Shown: piece by piece, positions 32,189-41,212 of the stretch
How the letters are laid out: the number at the start of each line of letters is the position of its first letter
How positions within the stretch are numbered: the stretch's first letter is position 1
NCBI GenBank assembly: GCA_963788285.1
Contig: CAWBGB010000007.1
Coordinates: 372,001 to 436,000, forward strand
DNA length: 64,000 nucleotides
DNA from: Alicyclobacillus_A sp963788285
GTDB lineage: Bacteria; Bacillota; Bacilli; Alicyclobacillales; Alicyclobacillaceae
Direction: 5' to 3'
Made by a program: the position numbers and the translations under genes
The notes under the pieces: generated by a model
Database searches by the model: none
What the model was told of the DNA's origin: nothing
What the model saw: the letters and a program-made list of their open reading frames with translations, nothing else

Positions 32189-33835
32189 TCAAGCGGATCT
32201 GCGCCGCTGCATCTTTTGCGCCAACGGTGAAAGCCGACGGCCGACGAACGGGATTCGCTGCAGTTCGGTGGGGGACACCGCGCGAAACCACAGGGTTGAT
32301 GTGAGGTACAAGACACCCCCAACTGCGATACCTGAGATGACCTCAATCAAGGCTTTCACGTCAGGCGATGTGAAGTCGCGCGTGAGTGCCAGTCCCACCC
32401 TGTCGCCGATAAACAAACCCACACTACAGACGATGGACGCCAGGATCAGTGGAGCGCTGAGTTTCCACACTGAGAAGTGCACATTGGAGTACTTTCGAAC
32501 GGCCCACACGTTCAACGACGTTGAAACCAGGTAGCCAAGCGTGGTGGCGATGGCAGCGCCGATGATGTGAAATGGTAGGATGAGCACCAAATTCATGATA
32601 ATCTTGACGACCACGCCAATGAACATGTTCCGGACTGGGCGATACATTTGGCCCAGTCCTTGCAGCATGTAAGTGGAGATAAGCTCCAAACTGCTGAAGA
32701 TGCCCATGAAGCAGACGCTGGAAATAATCACAGCACCTTTGGTGTCTCCGGACAGCAACTGATCAAGTGGTCGTCCGAGCACCAACAAAGTGGCTGCTAC
32801 AGGGAGTGTCATGAACATCATGGAGCGTATCGTCGTGCGTATCCGATTTTCTATGGCGGCTTGGTTGCGAACGGCGTTTGCCTCTGCGATGGCAGGTAGC
32901 ACCGAGACGCCGAGCGCCATGGCAAATGCGAGCGGTAACTGAATGAGTTGCATGGCTTGTCGTGAGAAAATACCATAGGCGGCATTCGCCGCTGCATAGC
33001 TGTAACCCGCTAGCATGAGGAAGTTCGTGATTGTCAGTGAGTCGACCAAGCCCGATATTGGAACCACGAGCGATCCCAGGCTCACTGGCAAAGCGTACTT
33101 CATTAGAGCACGCAGGGCTTCACGCTGTGTGAGTTGCGGTTTTTGCTTGGCTACACGCACCAGAAATCGCCGCCGCAACGGGATGACCGAAAAAATCAAT
33201 AATATCACACCTGCCAGCGCGCCCACAAACGCCCCCAATGTGGCCGCCGCTGCTCCTGCAGCGACGCTTCCGCCTGCACTCATCACCAAATAAGCACCAA
33301 TGACGATGGTAGCGACTCGGAACAGCTGTTCCACGGCTTGCGAGTAGGCGGAAGGCTCCAACTTCTGAAAACCTTGCATGTACCCCCGCAATGCACTCTC
33401 TAAGGGCACCACGAGAAGCGCTGGAGCTAATGCGCGAATGGACATCGTGAGTGCGTCTCGTGCCTGATCAGACTCCTTCAGGGCAGTCAGGCTGCCGTAC
33501 AACGGCGCGCCAAACCAGGTGATGAAAAACAACACTATGCCGAACAGCATTACTGTGCGCATTGTAATCTTATACAGCTGCTCGACGTCCGCGTATTTGC
33601 GCAAGGCCAGCTTTTCGGCAATCAATTTTCCCATGGCCGTTGGGAACCCAGCAGTAGACAGTGTGAGAACGAATATATAGAGAGAGTACGCTTGTGAGTA
33701 AATACCGATACCCTCTTCATGGATTAGGCGTGACAACGGCACAATCCAGAGCAGGCCGAGGACCTTTGCCAAAGTCACCATCAATACCATGACCGACGTG
33801 CCACGCGAGAGGCTTTGCCCCTTCATACCGGCCAC
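32189..33835 (-). CDS. MurJ/SpoVB-like polysaccharide/lipid flippase (YtgP type)
   Basis: About 548 residues, 14 membrane helices, MVF/MATE fold. GTG 33835 is chosen because GGGGGG lies 8 nt upstream. Landmarks: SRLIHEEGIGIYSQAYSLY in helix 1-2, LRGYMQGFQKLEPSAYSQAVEQ (lipid II flippase signature region) and LQGLGQMYRPVRN. Relatives flip lipid II or, as SpoVB, act in spore cortex synthesis. Its stop is only 3 nt from the bofA stop in convergent orientation. In B. subtilis this locus has no such gene. Confidence 0.88.
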   Translation of the reverse strand: MAGMKGQSLSRGTSVMVLMVTLAKVLGLLWIVPLSRLIHEEGIGIYSQAYSLYIFVLTLSTAGFPTAMGKLIAEKLALRKYADVEQLYKITMRTVMLFGIVLFFITWFGAPLYGSLTALKESDQARDALTMSIRALAPALLVVPLESALRGYMQGFQKLEPSAYSQAVEQLFRVATIVIGAYLVMSAGGSVAAGAAAATLGAFVGALAGVILLIFSVIPLRRRFLVRVAKQKPQLTQREALRALMKYALPVSLGSLVVPISGLVDSLTITNFLMLAGYSYAAANAAYGIFSRQAMQLIQLPLAFAMALGVSVLPAIAEANAVRNQAAIENRIRTTIRSMMFMTLPVAATLLVLGRPLDQLLSGDTKGAVIISSVCFMGIFSSLELISTYMLQGLGQMYRPVRNMFIGVVVKIIMNLVLILPFHIIGAAIATTLGYLVSTSLNVWAVRKYSNVHFSVWKLSAPLILASIVCSVGLFIGDRVGLALTRDFTSPDVKALIEVISGIAVGGVLYLTSTLWFRAVSPTELQRIPFVGRRLSPLAQKMQRRRSA

Positions 33836-33954
33836 GCACTTCACCCCCCAAAAACGGCAACGCAATTATAGCACACCCGACAAACTTGCGACCTTGGAAA
33901 CACCAACAAGCCTTACCACATAAGTTGTAAGGAGTCAGGTGAGGAGGGTACTGC

Positions 33955-34575
33955 ATGTGGTTCATAAGTCGTCACCATTGTCGCCATCGCTCTAGCCTCC
34001 AACCTGGATAACGCGGGCGTCGGCGTTGCCTACGGCGCACGCAGCATCACAATCTCTTGTGGGCGGCCAACACTGATTGCCGGGATATCGGGAGCTGCGA
34101 CCTACCTGGCTGGTGCGGTTGGTAATACGATGACCCAATATGATGACCCAATATATAGAACCTCGATATGCCGTCTTGACCGGGGGTATCGTGATGTTGC
34201 TGGTCGGCATTTGGGTGCTTCTTAAACCAAGGCGTAGGCGGTACCCGAAATGTTCGTCCGACAAGTCTCAGTCCACGCATAACGTGGTCTCTAGAATCTT
34301 GCAAAACCCAGTAGAGGCAAACCTCGACAGGTAACGACTATCAGCATCAAAGAAGCGCTCGTCCTGGGCTTGCGCTCGCCACTCAACGCCCTTGCCGGAG
34401 GCTTTGACGTAGGTGCTGTGCACATCGGTGTCCTGGAGACCGCGCTTGCGGTCGCGGTGTGGAGGTACTATTACTTGGCATCAGTACTTATCTCGGACGC
34501 AAATATGCTGCGAATACGCTGGGCGATAAAGCGACGTATGTTGCGGGACTGCTACTGATGTTCATCGGGTTTCAT
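33955..34575 (+). pseudogene. ytaF: sporulation membrane protein YtaF (MntP-like), shattered
   Basis: ATG 33955 has GAGGAGGG 6 nt upstream and reads MWFIS before the first shift. Then, across changing frames: VAIALASNLDNAGVGVAYGA, RSITIS, IAGISGAATYLAGAVGNTMT, IEPRYAVLTGGIVMLLVGIW, ISIKEALVLGL, NALAGGFDVGAVHIGVLETA, ISTYLGRKYAANTLGDKATY and VAGLLLMFIGFHQ. The order covers the whole protein, so only frame is lost. A 13-bp tandem duplication (34129-34154) is one of about five or six frame breaks. Confidence 0.8.
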
Positions 34576-34754
34576 CAGATATGGTAGTATAGTTTCTCTT
34601 TGAGAAAGGCATACTGACTGGTAGAACGACATGATTTCTCCGTTCGGCACACCAGCGCACCCGGCTGCGTGCCCCAACAGAAAAATGTGTTTGATGGAGC
34701 GTTTCGCAAAGCGACGTCGTTCGTGCGTCTGACTTTCTAGGTTGGTGATACTGA

Positions 34755-34940
34755 GTGGAAGAGAAGCCGATGAACAGCTGCATCGTTTGCAACGAAAACA
34801 AGCCTGCGGGTATTTTCATTTGTGGCCAGTTTCTCTGCGCAGACTGTGAGCGCGACATTGTGGCTACAGATGTTTGCGACCTTCGCTATCGTTATTACAT
34901 TGAATGCATGAAGAAGATCTGGTTGGCTGCGATTTCGTAG
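34755..34940 (+). CDS. gin: sigma-G inhibitor Gin (CsfB)
   Basis: 61 residues from GTG 34755 (ATG 34770 also possible). Two CxxC knuckles (CIVCNENKPAGIFI and CADCERDIV) give the zinc ribbon of Gin, followed by the conserved YRYYIECMKKIW helix. In B. subtilis CsfB/Gin blocks sigma-G and sigma-E at the wrong time or place in sporulation. The gene lies downstream of bofA as csfB does in B. subtilis. No obvious ribosome site precedes either start. Confidence 0.85.
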   Translation: MEEKPMNSCIVCNENKPAGIFICGQFLCADCERDIVATDVCDLRYRYYIECMKKIWLAAIS

Positions 34941-34951
34941 AATGGAAGAAC

Positions 34952-34977
34952 AGAGGCTGCGGATGCCCGCAGCCTCT
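34952..34977. terminator. intrinsic terminator between gin and the malic enzyme gene
   Basis: AGAGGCTGCGG, loop ATGC, CCGCAGCCTCT; serves two convergent genes. Confidence 0.75.
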
Positions 34978-35018
34978 CTCCATTATCGTTGGCACCAGTG
35001 GACTCGGAGTATCCCCGA

Positions 35019-36446
35019 TTAGACGCCAGGAAATGCGTGGGGAGATTCCCTGCGCGCCACGCCCGTGCGGTAGGCGGCTTCTGTGACCGCTCGACTTACA
35101 GCTTTAACCACATTGACGTTGAACACGGTCGGAATGATATACTGCTCGTTCAGCTGATCGTCTGGCACGCAACTCGCAATCGCATGTGCCGCTGCCAGCT
35201 TCATCTGTTCGTTGATGTCGCTCGCGCGCGCTTTCAACGCGCCCCGGAAGATGCCGGGGAAGCACAGTACGTTGTTGATTTGATTTGGATAGTCGGAGCG
35301 ACCTGTGGCCAGGATTCGGACGTATGGTTCCGCCTCTTCAGGAGCAATCTCCGGAACCGGATTGGCCATCGCAAACACAATAGGATCGCGCGCCATGGTT
35401 TTCAGGTGTTCCACTTTCAGAACCCCTGGACCGGACACGCCGATGAACACGTCCGCCCCTTTGATGGCTGCAGCCAGGTCGCCGGTGCGGCCTTCTGGAT
35501 TCGAGTGCTTCGCGTACCAGTCCCACATGGGGTTGTCGTACGCCTTGTTCTTCTCGATAATGCCGGCCTTATCCACGCCGACAATGTTCTGCACACCTGC
35601 TGCTTGCAAAATTCGCGTACACGCGATGCCAGCTGCGCCGATGCCACACACGACAACGCGCAGGTCTTCCATCCGCTTTCCGACAATTTTCACGGCGTTC
35701 AGCAGGCCGGCGAGGAGCACGACGGCGGTGCCGTGTTGATCATCGTGGAACACGGGGATGTCCAGCTCCTCGCGGAGCCGTTGCTCAATTTCGAAGCAAC
35801 GCGGCGACGAGATGTCTTCCAAGTTGATTCCGCCGAACGCAGGCGCAATTGCCTTGACAATCGCGACAATTTCGTCGGGATCTTTGGTGTTCAGGCAAAT
35901 CGGGAAGGCGTCAACACCGGCGAACTGTTTAAACAGCATCGCCTTGCCTTCCATTACGGGGAGGGCGGCTTCTGGGCCGATATCGCCAAGCCCCAGCACT
36001 GCCGTGCCGTCGCTGACTACCGCCACGGTGTTGCGTTTGATAGTGAGTTGGAACGCCTTGGACGGATCGCGGTGAATTTCCTCACAGATGCGGGCCACGC
36101 CTGGCGTATATACGCGAGACAAATCGTCCCGGTTTTTGACTGGCAATTTGGGCTGCACTTCAATCTTGCCGCCAAGGTGCATCAGGAACGTCCGGTCGGA
36201 CACGTTAATGACCTGTATGCCTGGGCGGCGTGACAGGGATTCGACGACGCGTTCGCGGTGCGCTTCGTTGTGGACGTTGACAGTGATGTCGCGGATCACG
36301 TCGTCCTTGCCGACGTGGATGACGTCCACTGCGATGATATCGCCGCCGGCTTCGCCAATCGCTGAAGCGACTTCGCTAAACGCCGAGCTGGAGTGAATTT
36401 TCAAACGGAGAATGAGGCTGAGCCCGTTCGTCTGTTGAATCGACAC
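35019..36446 (-). CDS. malic enzyme with N-terminal ACT domain (NAD(P)-dependent malate dehydrogenase, decarboxylating)
   Basis: 475 residues from GTG 36446, placed by GGGAGGA 6 nt upstream. Residues 1-80 form an ACT domain (LILRLKIHSSSAFSEVASAI, GGDIIAVDVI), then malic enzyme: SRVYTPGVARICEEIHRDP, VAVVSDGTAVLGLGDIGPEA, EDISSPRCFEIEQ (Mg site), FHDDQHGTAVV, and the dinucleotide fold VVVCGIGAAGIACTRIL. It converts malate to pyruvate and CO2 and resembles B. subtilis MalS/YtsJ-type enzymes with ACT control. An amino acid or other ligand may bind the ACT domain; which one is not visible. Confidence 0.92.
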   Translation of the reverse strand: MSIQQTNGLSLILRLKIHSSSAFSEVASAIGEAGGDIIAVDVIHVGKDDVIRDITVNVHNEAHRERVVESLSRRPGIQVINVSDRTFLMHLGGKIEVQPKLPVKNRDDLSRVYTPGVARICEEIHRDPSKAFQLTIKRNTVAVVSDGTAVLGLGDIGPEAALPVMEGKAMLFKQFAGVDAFPICLNTKDPDEIVAIVKAIAPAFGGINLEDISSPRCFEIEQRLREELDIPVFHDDQHGTAVVLLAGLLNAVKIVGKRMEDLRVVVCGIGAAGIACTRILQAAGVQNIVGVDKAGIIEKNKAYDNPMWDWYAKHSNPEGRTGDLAAAIKGADVFIGVSGPGVLKVEHLKTMARDPIVFAMANPVPEIAPEEAEPYVRILATGRSDYPNQINNVLCFPGIFRGALKARASDINEQMKLAAAHAIASCVPDDQLNEQYIIPTVFNVNVVKAVSRAVTEAAYRTGVARRESPHAFPGV

Positions 36447-36711
36447 GGTGTTTCCTCCCAATCCAGCGTCTTGCAAAAAAATGCCAGGACACCAGGTGCC
36501 GCACACGGTTGCTTCACTACAGAGTCGTGCAACACAACCACAGTGCGACCCCATGCCGGCGACTCTTGCAGAACGCTCCATGTGATGACTTCCACGATAA
36601 AATACGCGACGCTTGGTTGTCCAGCGACGTAGATATCATCCGTATTGTATCATAGAGGGTGGCGATTCAAAGTGAGTACGCATCGTGAATATAGCATCGT
36701 GATGAGGGGTT

Positions 36712-38118
36712 ATGAACGTGGCGGAGACACCGATTCTCGACGCGCTGATACATACTGTCGAGCGGCTACGCGTACCGCTCCACGTACCTGGGCACAAACA
36801 GGGGCGGGTGCTGCCGTCGGCTTTCGCGACTTGGCTTGGACAGGCCGCCAAACTGGATTTGACGGAATTGCCTGGGCTCGACAACCTGCACCAGCCGAAC
36901 GACTGCATCTTGGCTTCGCAACAGTTGACTGCAGCGTATTACGGAAGCGACCGGTGCCTGTACAGTGTGAACGGCTCCTCCGCGGGCATCATGGCCGCGA
37001 TTCTAGCGTGCGCTGAAGGCCGGAAGGTCCTTTTCGCCGGTCCGTTTCACCAAAGTGCTTGGCGGGGGCTCGTGCTGGCTGACGCGGAACCGGTGTTCCT
37101 GCCCTCGCGGTTCAATGCAGAGCAGTGTCGGCATGAGCCACCGAGTTCAGAGCAGCTTCGTGAGGCCCTCAGTGCGCATCCCGATACAGCAGCCGTTTTT
37201 GTGACGTCTCCCACCTACCACGGCGTTGTAGCCGATGTAGCAACTCTGGCGGAAATCTGTCACAGTGCGGGTGTGCCCTTGATTGTCGACGAGGCACACG
37301 GGGCGCATTTCGGGCTCATTGAGGCGTTTCCCAAGCACAGCGTAGCCGCTGGGGCAGACGTCGTCATTCAGAGTGTACACAAAATGTTGCCCGGCCTGAC
37401 GCAAACCGCTTGGGTCCACGTCACGGGAGACTTTGTATCGGCAGCTACACTGGAACGATGGCTGTTGACCTTGCAAACTACCAGTCCGTCATACCTTCTG
37501 TTGGCGTCACTCGACGTGGCGCAAGCGTGGCTTCGCGAAGAAGGGCCGCGCGTTGCAACGGAGACAATGAACGTGCTGGCGGAAGCCGGACTGCTTCCAG
37601 CCGAGATGCCATTTGCAGATCCCCTTCGACATTGGTTGCCTACCGGGAATCTGGAACTGAGTATGACCATCCGGTCTGCGCTTCAAGAGAGCGGAATTTA
37701 CGTGGAACTGGTGGACTGTCTCGGCGTGCTGTCGGTTTTTGGATTCGGGATTACGCGTGCGGAAGTGTCGAGATACCTCTCCGTTGTGAGTCGCGTCTTG
37801 CAACAGACGCCCACCTCGAGGGCAACAGGCGTCGTCCCATACGACTTGGAGCAGATGGGTACTCTGGCCATCCGCCCACGTCTCGCATTCGGCAAGCCAG
37901 CCGAATGGGTGCCTGTTCAAAAGGCACTCGGTAGAGTTTCAGCGGGCATGGTCACACCGTATCCCCCGGGGGTACCGGTGGTGGTGCCTGGACAGCGACT
38001 GGACGAACCGTGTGTGCAGATGTTGAGGGCGTTGTCCGACATGCACAGTGACATCCACGGGATGCGAGACGGACTGATTGCCGTGCTGCAAGATGAAAGC
38101 GGCACAAATCTGATGTGA
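36712..38118 (+). CDS. yaaO: Orn/Lys/Arg decarboxylase-like PLP enzyme (YaaO)
   Basis: 468 residues, aminotransferase fold I. N-terminal signature VPLHVPGHKQGR, cofactor-binding VNGSSAGIMAAILAC, the Asp of VDEAHGAHFG, and the Schiff-base lysine in VIQSVHKMLPGLTQTAW (near residue 222). A C-terminal domain with IHGMRDG is typical of the family. Members decarboxylate ornithine, lysine or arginine; the B. subtilis neighbour paralog SpeA is an arginine decarboxylase, but YaaO itself is uncharacterised. Overlaps tmk by 4 nt, as an operon with tmk-darA-holB-ricT. Confidence 0.85.
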   Translation: MNVAETPILDALIHTVERLRVPLHVPGHKQGRVLPSAFATWLGQAAKLDLTELPGLDNLHQPNDCILASQQLTAAYYGSDRCLYSVNGSSAGIMAAILACAEGRKVLFAGPFHQSAWRGLVLADAEPVFLPSRFNAEQCRHEPPSSEQLREALSAHPDTAAVFVTSPTYHGVVADVATLAEICHSAGVPLIVDEAHGAHFGLIEAFPKHSVAAGADVVIQSVHKMLPGLTQTAWVHVTGDFVSAATLERWLLTLQTTSPSYLLLASLDVAQAWLREEGPRVATETMNVLAEAGLLPAEMPFADPLRHWLPTGNLELSMTIRSALQESGIYVELVDCLGVLSVFGFGITRAEVSRYLSVVSRVLQQTPTSRATGVVPYDLEQMGTLAIRPRLAFGKPAEWVPVQKALGRVSAGMVTPYPPGVPVVVPGQRLDEPCVQMLRALSDMHSDIHGMRDGLIAVLQDESGTNLM

Positions 38119-38756
38119 CAGGAGTGCAGAGGAGATTGTTCATTACCTTTGAGGGGTTAGATGGTGCGGGCAAGAGCACACAGATTGAACGCTTGCTACA
38201 TAAATTTCAAGCACAGGGGTTGCGCGTGGTGATGACACGCGAACCTGGTGGCACTGAAATTGGCGACGCGCTACGGGAAATTCTGCTAGACCCGAAGTAC
38301 ACGGCGCTGTCGCCCAGGACTGAGGCGCTGCTGTACGCTGCTTCCCGCGCACAGCTGCTGCACCAAGTGATCCGACCAGCATTGGAGCGCGGAGACATCG
38401 TACTCTGCGACCGCTATGTGGATGCCAGTCTCGCCTACCAAGGGGCGGGCTTGGGGCTCGGGAGTGAGGAAGTCGCTCGCTTGAATCGCTTTGCGACGGA
38501 AGATCTGAAACCCGACTTGACCTTCTTGTTTGACCTCCCCGTCCAAGAAAGTCAGTCTCGTGTCCTGCATGCCCGAAGCGGGGCCGCACCAGACCGGATT
38601 GAACGCCGCGATGCGGAGTACTTTCACCGGGTTCGCCAGGAGTTTCTCCGGATTGCGGCCGTAGATCCAGAACGGGTGGTGGTATTGGACGCGACGGCTT
38701 CGCCGGAACAGCTGGAGCAGGAGATTTGGAACATCGTGGCGAATCGTGTTATGTAG
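38115..38756 (+). CDS. tmk: thymidylate kinase
   Basis: 213 residues from GTG 38115 (start uncertain; a TTG at 38133 follows AGAGGAG). P-loop TFEGLDGAGKSTQIERL, the DR(Y/H) motif LCDRYVDASLAYQG, and a lid segment ARSGAAPDRIERRD. It phosphorylates dTMP to dTDP for DNA synthesis. Its ATGA-type overlap with the preceding gene suggests coupled translation. Confidence 0.96.
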   Translation: MTGVQRRLFITFEGLDGAGKSTQIERLLHKFQAQGLRVVMTREPGGTEIGDALREILLDPKYTALSPRTEALLYAASRAQLLHQVIRPALERGDIVLCDRYVDASLAYQGAGLGLGSEEVARLNRFATEDLKPDLTFLFDLPVQESQSRVLHARSGAAPDRIERRDAEYFHRVRQEFLRIAAVDPERVVVLDATASPEQLEQEIWNIVANRVM

Positions 38757-38786
38757 ACCTGGAATGAAACAGGGGGTGTGCTACCC

Positions 38787-39116
38787 GTGAAGATGATTAT
38801 CGCGGTTGTCCAGGACAAAGACAGCCCGCGCCTCGCCCAAAATCTCGTCAAGGAAGGCATTCGAGCCACCAAATTGGCGAGTACCGGCGGTTTTCTCCAC
38901 GCAGGCAACACGACATTCATGATTGGCACGACTCAAGACAAGGTTCCGCAAGTGTTGGACCTCATTCAGTCCAGTTGCCGATCCCGCGAACAAGTCGTCA
39001 CCCCGATGTCTCCCATGGGGAGCCAACTTGAGTCGTACGTCCCGTATCCAGTCAGTGTGCAAGTAGGCGGTGCAACCGTATTTGTCATTGACGTAGAACA
39101 GTTTGAACAGTTCTAA
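38787..39116 (+). CDS. darA: cyclic-di-AMP-binding PII-like protein DarA (YaaQ)
   Basis: 109 residues, exactly the B. subtilis length. GTG 38787 has AGGGGGTG 8 nt upstream. Conserved segments: VVQDKDSPRLAQNLV, RATKLASTGGFLHAGNTTFM and VTPMSPMGSQLESYVPYPV, the last two forming the c-di-AMP pocket in known structures. PII-like trimer; its downstream partner is not known. Lies between tmk and holB; yaaR, which I recall between them in B. subtilis, is absent. Confidence 0.95.
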   Translation: MKMIIAVVQDKDSPRLAQNLVKEGIRATKLASTGGFLHAGNTTFMIGTTQDKVPQVLDLIQSSCRSREQVVTPMSPMGSQLESYVPYPVSVQVGGATVFVIDVEQFEQF

Positions 39117-39125
39117 GGAGATATC

Positions 39126-40070
39126 ATGATATCCATCGCAGCATTTGAGTCCTGGCCGATACAGACAGATGTACTTGAACGTTTGCATCGTACGATAGAG
39201 AGTGGTCGCATCCCTCATGCCATGTTGTTTGTCGGGAAACCTGAAGACACTGAGATATTGACTGAATATTTGGTGAGATTGTTGCTGTGCACGGCGCCAG
39301 GTGCGCCGTGCGGCAGTTGTGCCTCCTGTTTACAGATGGACAACCATCCCGATGCGGTTCGCGTGGTACCAGGTGACAACGGATCCGTCAAGACGTATCA
39401 GATTGAAGAAGTGCAGGAGCGTCTGTCGCGGAAAAGTCATACTGGTGGCCGCCTCGTCTACACTGTACCGGGTGTGGACAACATGACTGTTGTGGCGGCC
39501 AACCGGCTCTTAAAGACACTGGAGGAGCCCAATCCATCGGTGTTTGCCTTGCTCTCTGCAAGCAACCTGCAGAAGGTGTTGCCAACTATTGTCTCCCGCT
39601 GCTTTGTATACCCAGTGCAGCCAGCGGGCAACGTTCAGCCCTGGGAAGACATATTGCCGGATATTCAAGCAACCGATGGCAATGTGTCCGATGACGGATG
39701 GTTTGCAGCAACTTCCAAGGCAGTGGTACAATGGGCAGAGACACTCCTAGTGCGAAAGGAAGAACCGCTGTTGTTGGCGGACGCTTTGGTCGAGGCAGCA
39801 GGAGATGTCGGAGTTGATGTTTTTCTGTGGTTGTTAGCTGTTTATTTTCGAGACCTGGCGCACGTGAAGGCGGGCGAGCGTGAGTTTGTCAAGTTTGCTC
39901 AACATGTATCTGACCTGGAAAGACAATCGCAGGTTATTCCCATACAACGACTGTTTTCTGCAGCACAAGTAGTGATTGAAGCACGGACGCGGATGAAAGC
40001 GCACGTCGCGGTTCATCTCAACCTGGAACAGATGTGCATCCGATTACGGGAGGTTTTAACAAGTGTATAG
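39126..40070 (+). CDS. holB: DNA polymerase III delta' subunit
   Basis: 314 residues. AAA+ clamp-loader fold without a functional Walker A (GKPEDTEI), as expected for delta'. A zinc module CTAPGAPCGSCASC (residues 58-71), NRLLKTLEEPNPSVFALL and TIVSRCFVYP (SRC motif). The C-terminal collar helices are divergent from E. coli but of normal length. Overlaps ricT by 8 nt. Confidence 0.93.
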   Translation: MISIAAFESWPIQTDVLERLHRTIESGRIPHAMLFVGKPEDTEILTEYLVRLLLCTAPGAPCGSCASCLQMDNHPDAVRVVPGDNGSVKTYQIEEVQERLSRKSHTGGRLVYTVPGVDNMTVVAANRLLKTLEEPNPSVFALLSASNLQKVLPTIVSRCFVYPVQPAGNVQPWEDILPDIQATDGNVSDDGWFAATSKAVVQWAETLLVRKEEPLLLADALVEAAGDVGVDVFLWLLAVYFRDLAHVKAGEREFVKFAQHVSDLERQSQVIPIQRLFSAAQVVIEARTRMKAHVAVHLNLEQMCIRLREVLTSV

Positions 40071-40722
40071 CGTGGTAGGCGTTCGCTTTAAGCCCGCCGG
40101 CAAGATTTACTACTTTGACCCGGGCAAGCTGCCGATAGAACGCAAAGACCACGTCATTGTGGAGACTGCGCGCGGCATTGAGTACGGAGAGGTCGTCGTC
40201 GGTCGGAAAGAAGTTACGGAGGACGATGTGGTTCTGCCGCTCAAGCAGGTCATTCGTATTGCTGACGAGAACGATGCAGAGGTGGTCGCGGAAAATCGGC
40301 GGCTATCAAAGGATGCAATGGTGATATTCAAGCAAAAAGTTGCTGCGCACGGTTTAGAAATGAAGTTGGTGGACGCCGAGTACACCTTTGATAAAAACAA
40401 GTTAATTTTCTACTTCACGGCAGACGGCCGTGTGGATTTTCGTGAACTCGTCAAGGATCTGGCTGCGGTCTTTCGCGTGCGGATTGAGCTTCGTCAAATT
40501 GGCGTGCGTGACGAGGCAAAGTTGCTCGGTGGCATTGGACCGTGTGGAAGGTTGTTATGCTGCAGCACCTGGATGGGGGAGTTTGATCCGGTCTCCATCC
40601 GCATGGCGAAAGATCAAAGCTTGTCCCTCAATCCGACCAAAATTTCCGGATTGTGTGGGCGTCTAATGTGTTGTCTGAAGTTTGAAAACGATACGTACCA
40701 GGATCAGGGTGTCGTTCTGTAA
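40063..40722 (+). CDS. ricT: PSP1/RicT (YaaT), C-terminally shortened
   Basis: 219 residues from GTG; homologs are about 270-280. The PSP1 domain is intact: YYFDPGKLPIERKDHVIVET, RGIEYGEVVVG, the GVRDEAKLLGGIGPCGRLLC segment and SLNPTKISGLCGRLMCCLKF with all five cluster cysteines of the Ric (Y) complex. After YENDTY-like residues (FENDTYQDQGVVL) the frame stops; the usual 50-60 residue tail is missing. 16 nt beyond the stop lies an inverted-repeat element (40739-40787). RicT with RicA and RicF supports RNase Y processing and competence/sporulation. Whether the short form works is unknown. Confidence 0.9.
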   Translation: MYSVVGVRFKPAGKIYYFDPGKLPIERKDHVIVETARGIEYGEVVVGRKEVTEDDVVLPLKQVIRIADENDAEVVAENRRLSKDAMVIFKQKVAAHGLEMKLVDAEYTFDKNKLIFYFTADGRVDFRELVKDLAAVFRVRIELRQIGVRDEAKLLGGIGPCGRLLCCSTWMGEFDPVSIRMAKDQSLSLNPTKISGLCGRLMCCLKFENDTYQDQGVVL

Positions 40723-40738
40723 GCTCTTATGTAAGCCA

Positions 40739-40787
40739 GTGATTTGCAGAATACGACGAACCACTCTAGGGGAATTTTGCAAATCGC
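40739..40787 (+). repeat. interspersed element, copy A (ricT-yabA)
   Basis: Arms GTGATTTGCA and TGCAAATCGC (one G-T pair) enclose about 29 nt ending in the shared 23-nt core (40763-40785, ACTCTA then GGAATTTTGCAAATC). Same core at 42322 and 50708, always in plus orientation. Confidence 0.65.
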
Positions 40788-40855
40788 ATAGGCAATTACG
40801 GGTTGTGGTCCGCGGCGGTTTTGCCGTGGCTGCGACGTTCGACAGGAGCGTCATG

Positions 40856-41164
40856 ATGGACAAACAATCGTTGTTTGTGCAAGTGGCCAATCTGGAGGAA
40901 CGCATTGGCGAACTGTACGTGGAATTAGGCAGCCTGAAGCAGAAGATCCAGGAGCTGATTGAGGAGAATCAGAGGTTGTCCCAGGAAAACGCCCGTTGGA
41001 AGCAAGTTGCCGCTGCGGAGGGCAAAGCGGGCTCTCATACAGGCGAAGGTATTGACAACCTGTACAATATTTACCAGGAAGGATTTCACATTTGCAACCT
41101 AAAGTACGGCAGTTTGCGTACAGAAGGTGAATGTTTGTTCTGTATGTCGTTTCTTCAAAAGTGA
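40856..41164 (+). CDS. yabA: DNA replication initiation control protein YabA
   Basis: 102 residues from ATG 40856 with AGGAG 7 nt upstream (ATG 40853 also open). N-terminal leucine-zipper coil (LFVQVANLEERIGELYVEL to about residue 50) for tetramer formation, a variable linker, and the C-terminal zinc domain FHICNLKYGSLRTEGECLFC. YabA binds DnaA and the sliding clamp to restrain initiation. Normal neighbour order ricT-yabA. Confidence 0.94.
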   Translation: MDKQSLFVQVANLEERIGELYVELGSLKQKIQELIEENQRLSQENARWKQVAAAEGKAGSHTGEGIDNLYNIYQEGFHICNLKYGSLRTEGECLFCMSFLQK

Positions 41165-41177
41165 TACGCGAATCCGT

Positions 41178-41196
41178 CCCGACCCTTTGGGTCGGG
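41178..41196 (+). terminator. hairpin between yabA and rsmI
   Basis: CCCGACCC, loop TTT, GGGTCGGG, then CTTCCTT; partial termination is likely since rsmI starts 20-30 nt on. Confidence 0.65.
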
Positions 41197-41212
41197 CTTC
41201 CTTATAAGTGGG

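Noticed and set aside
34989..36233. 414-codon open frame on the plus strand
   Set aside because: Antisense to the malic enzyme gene; composition is that of a shadow frame and no ribosome site or family resemblance is present.
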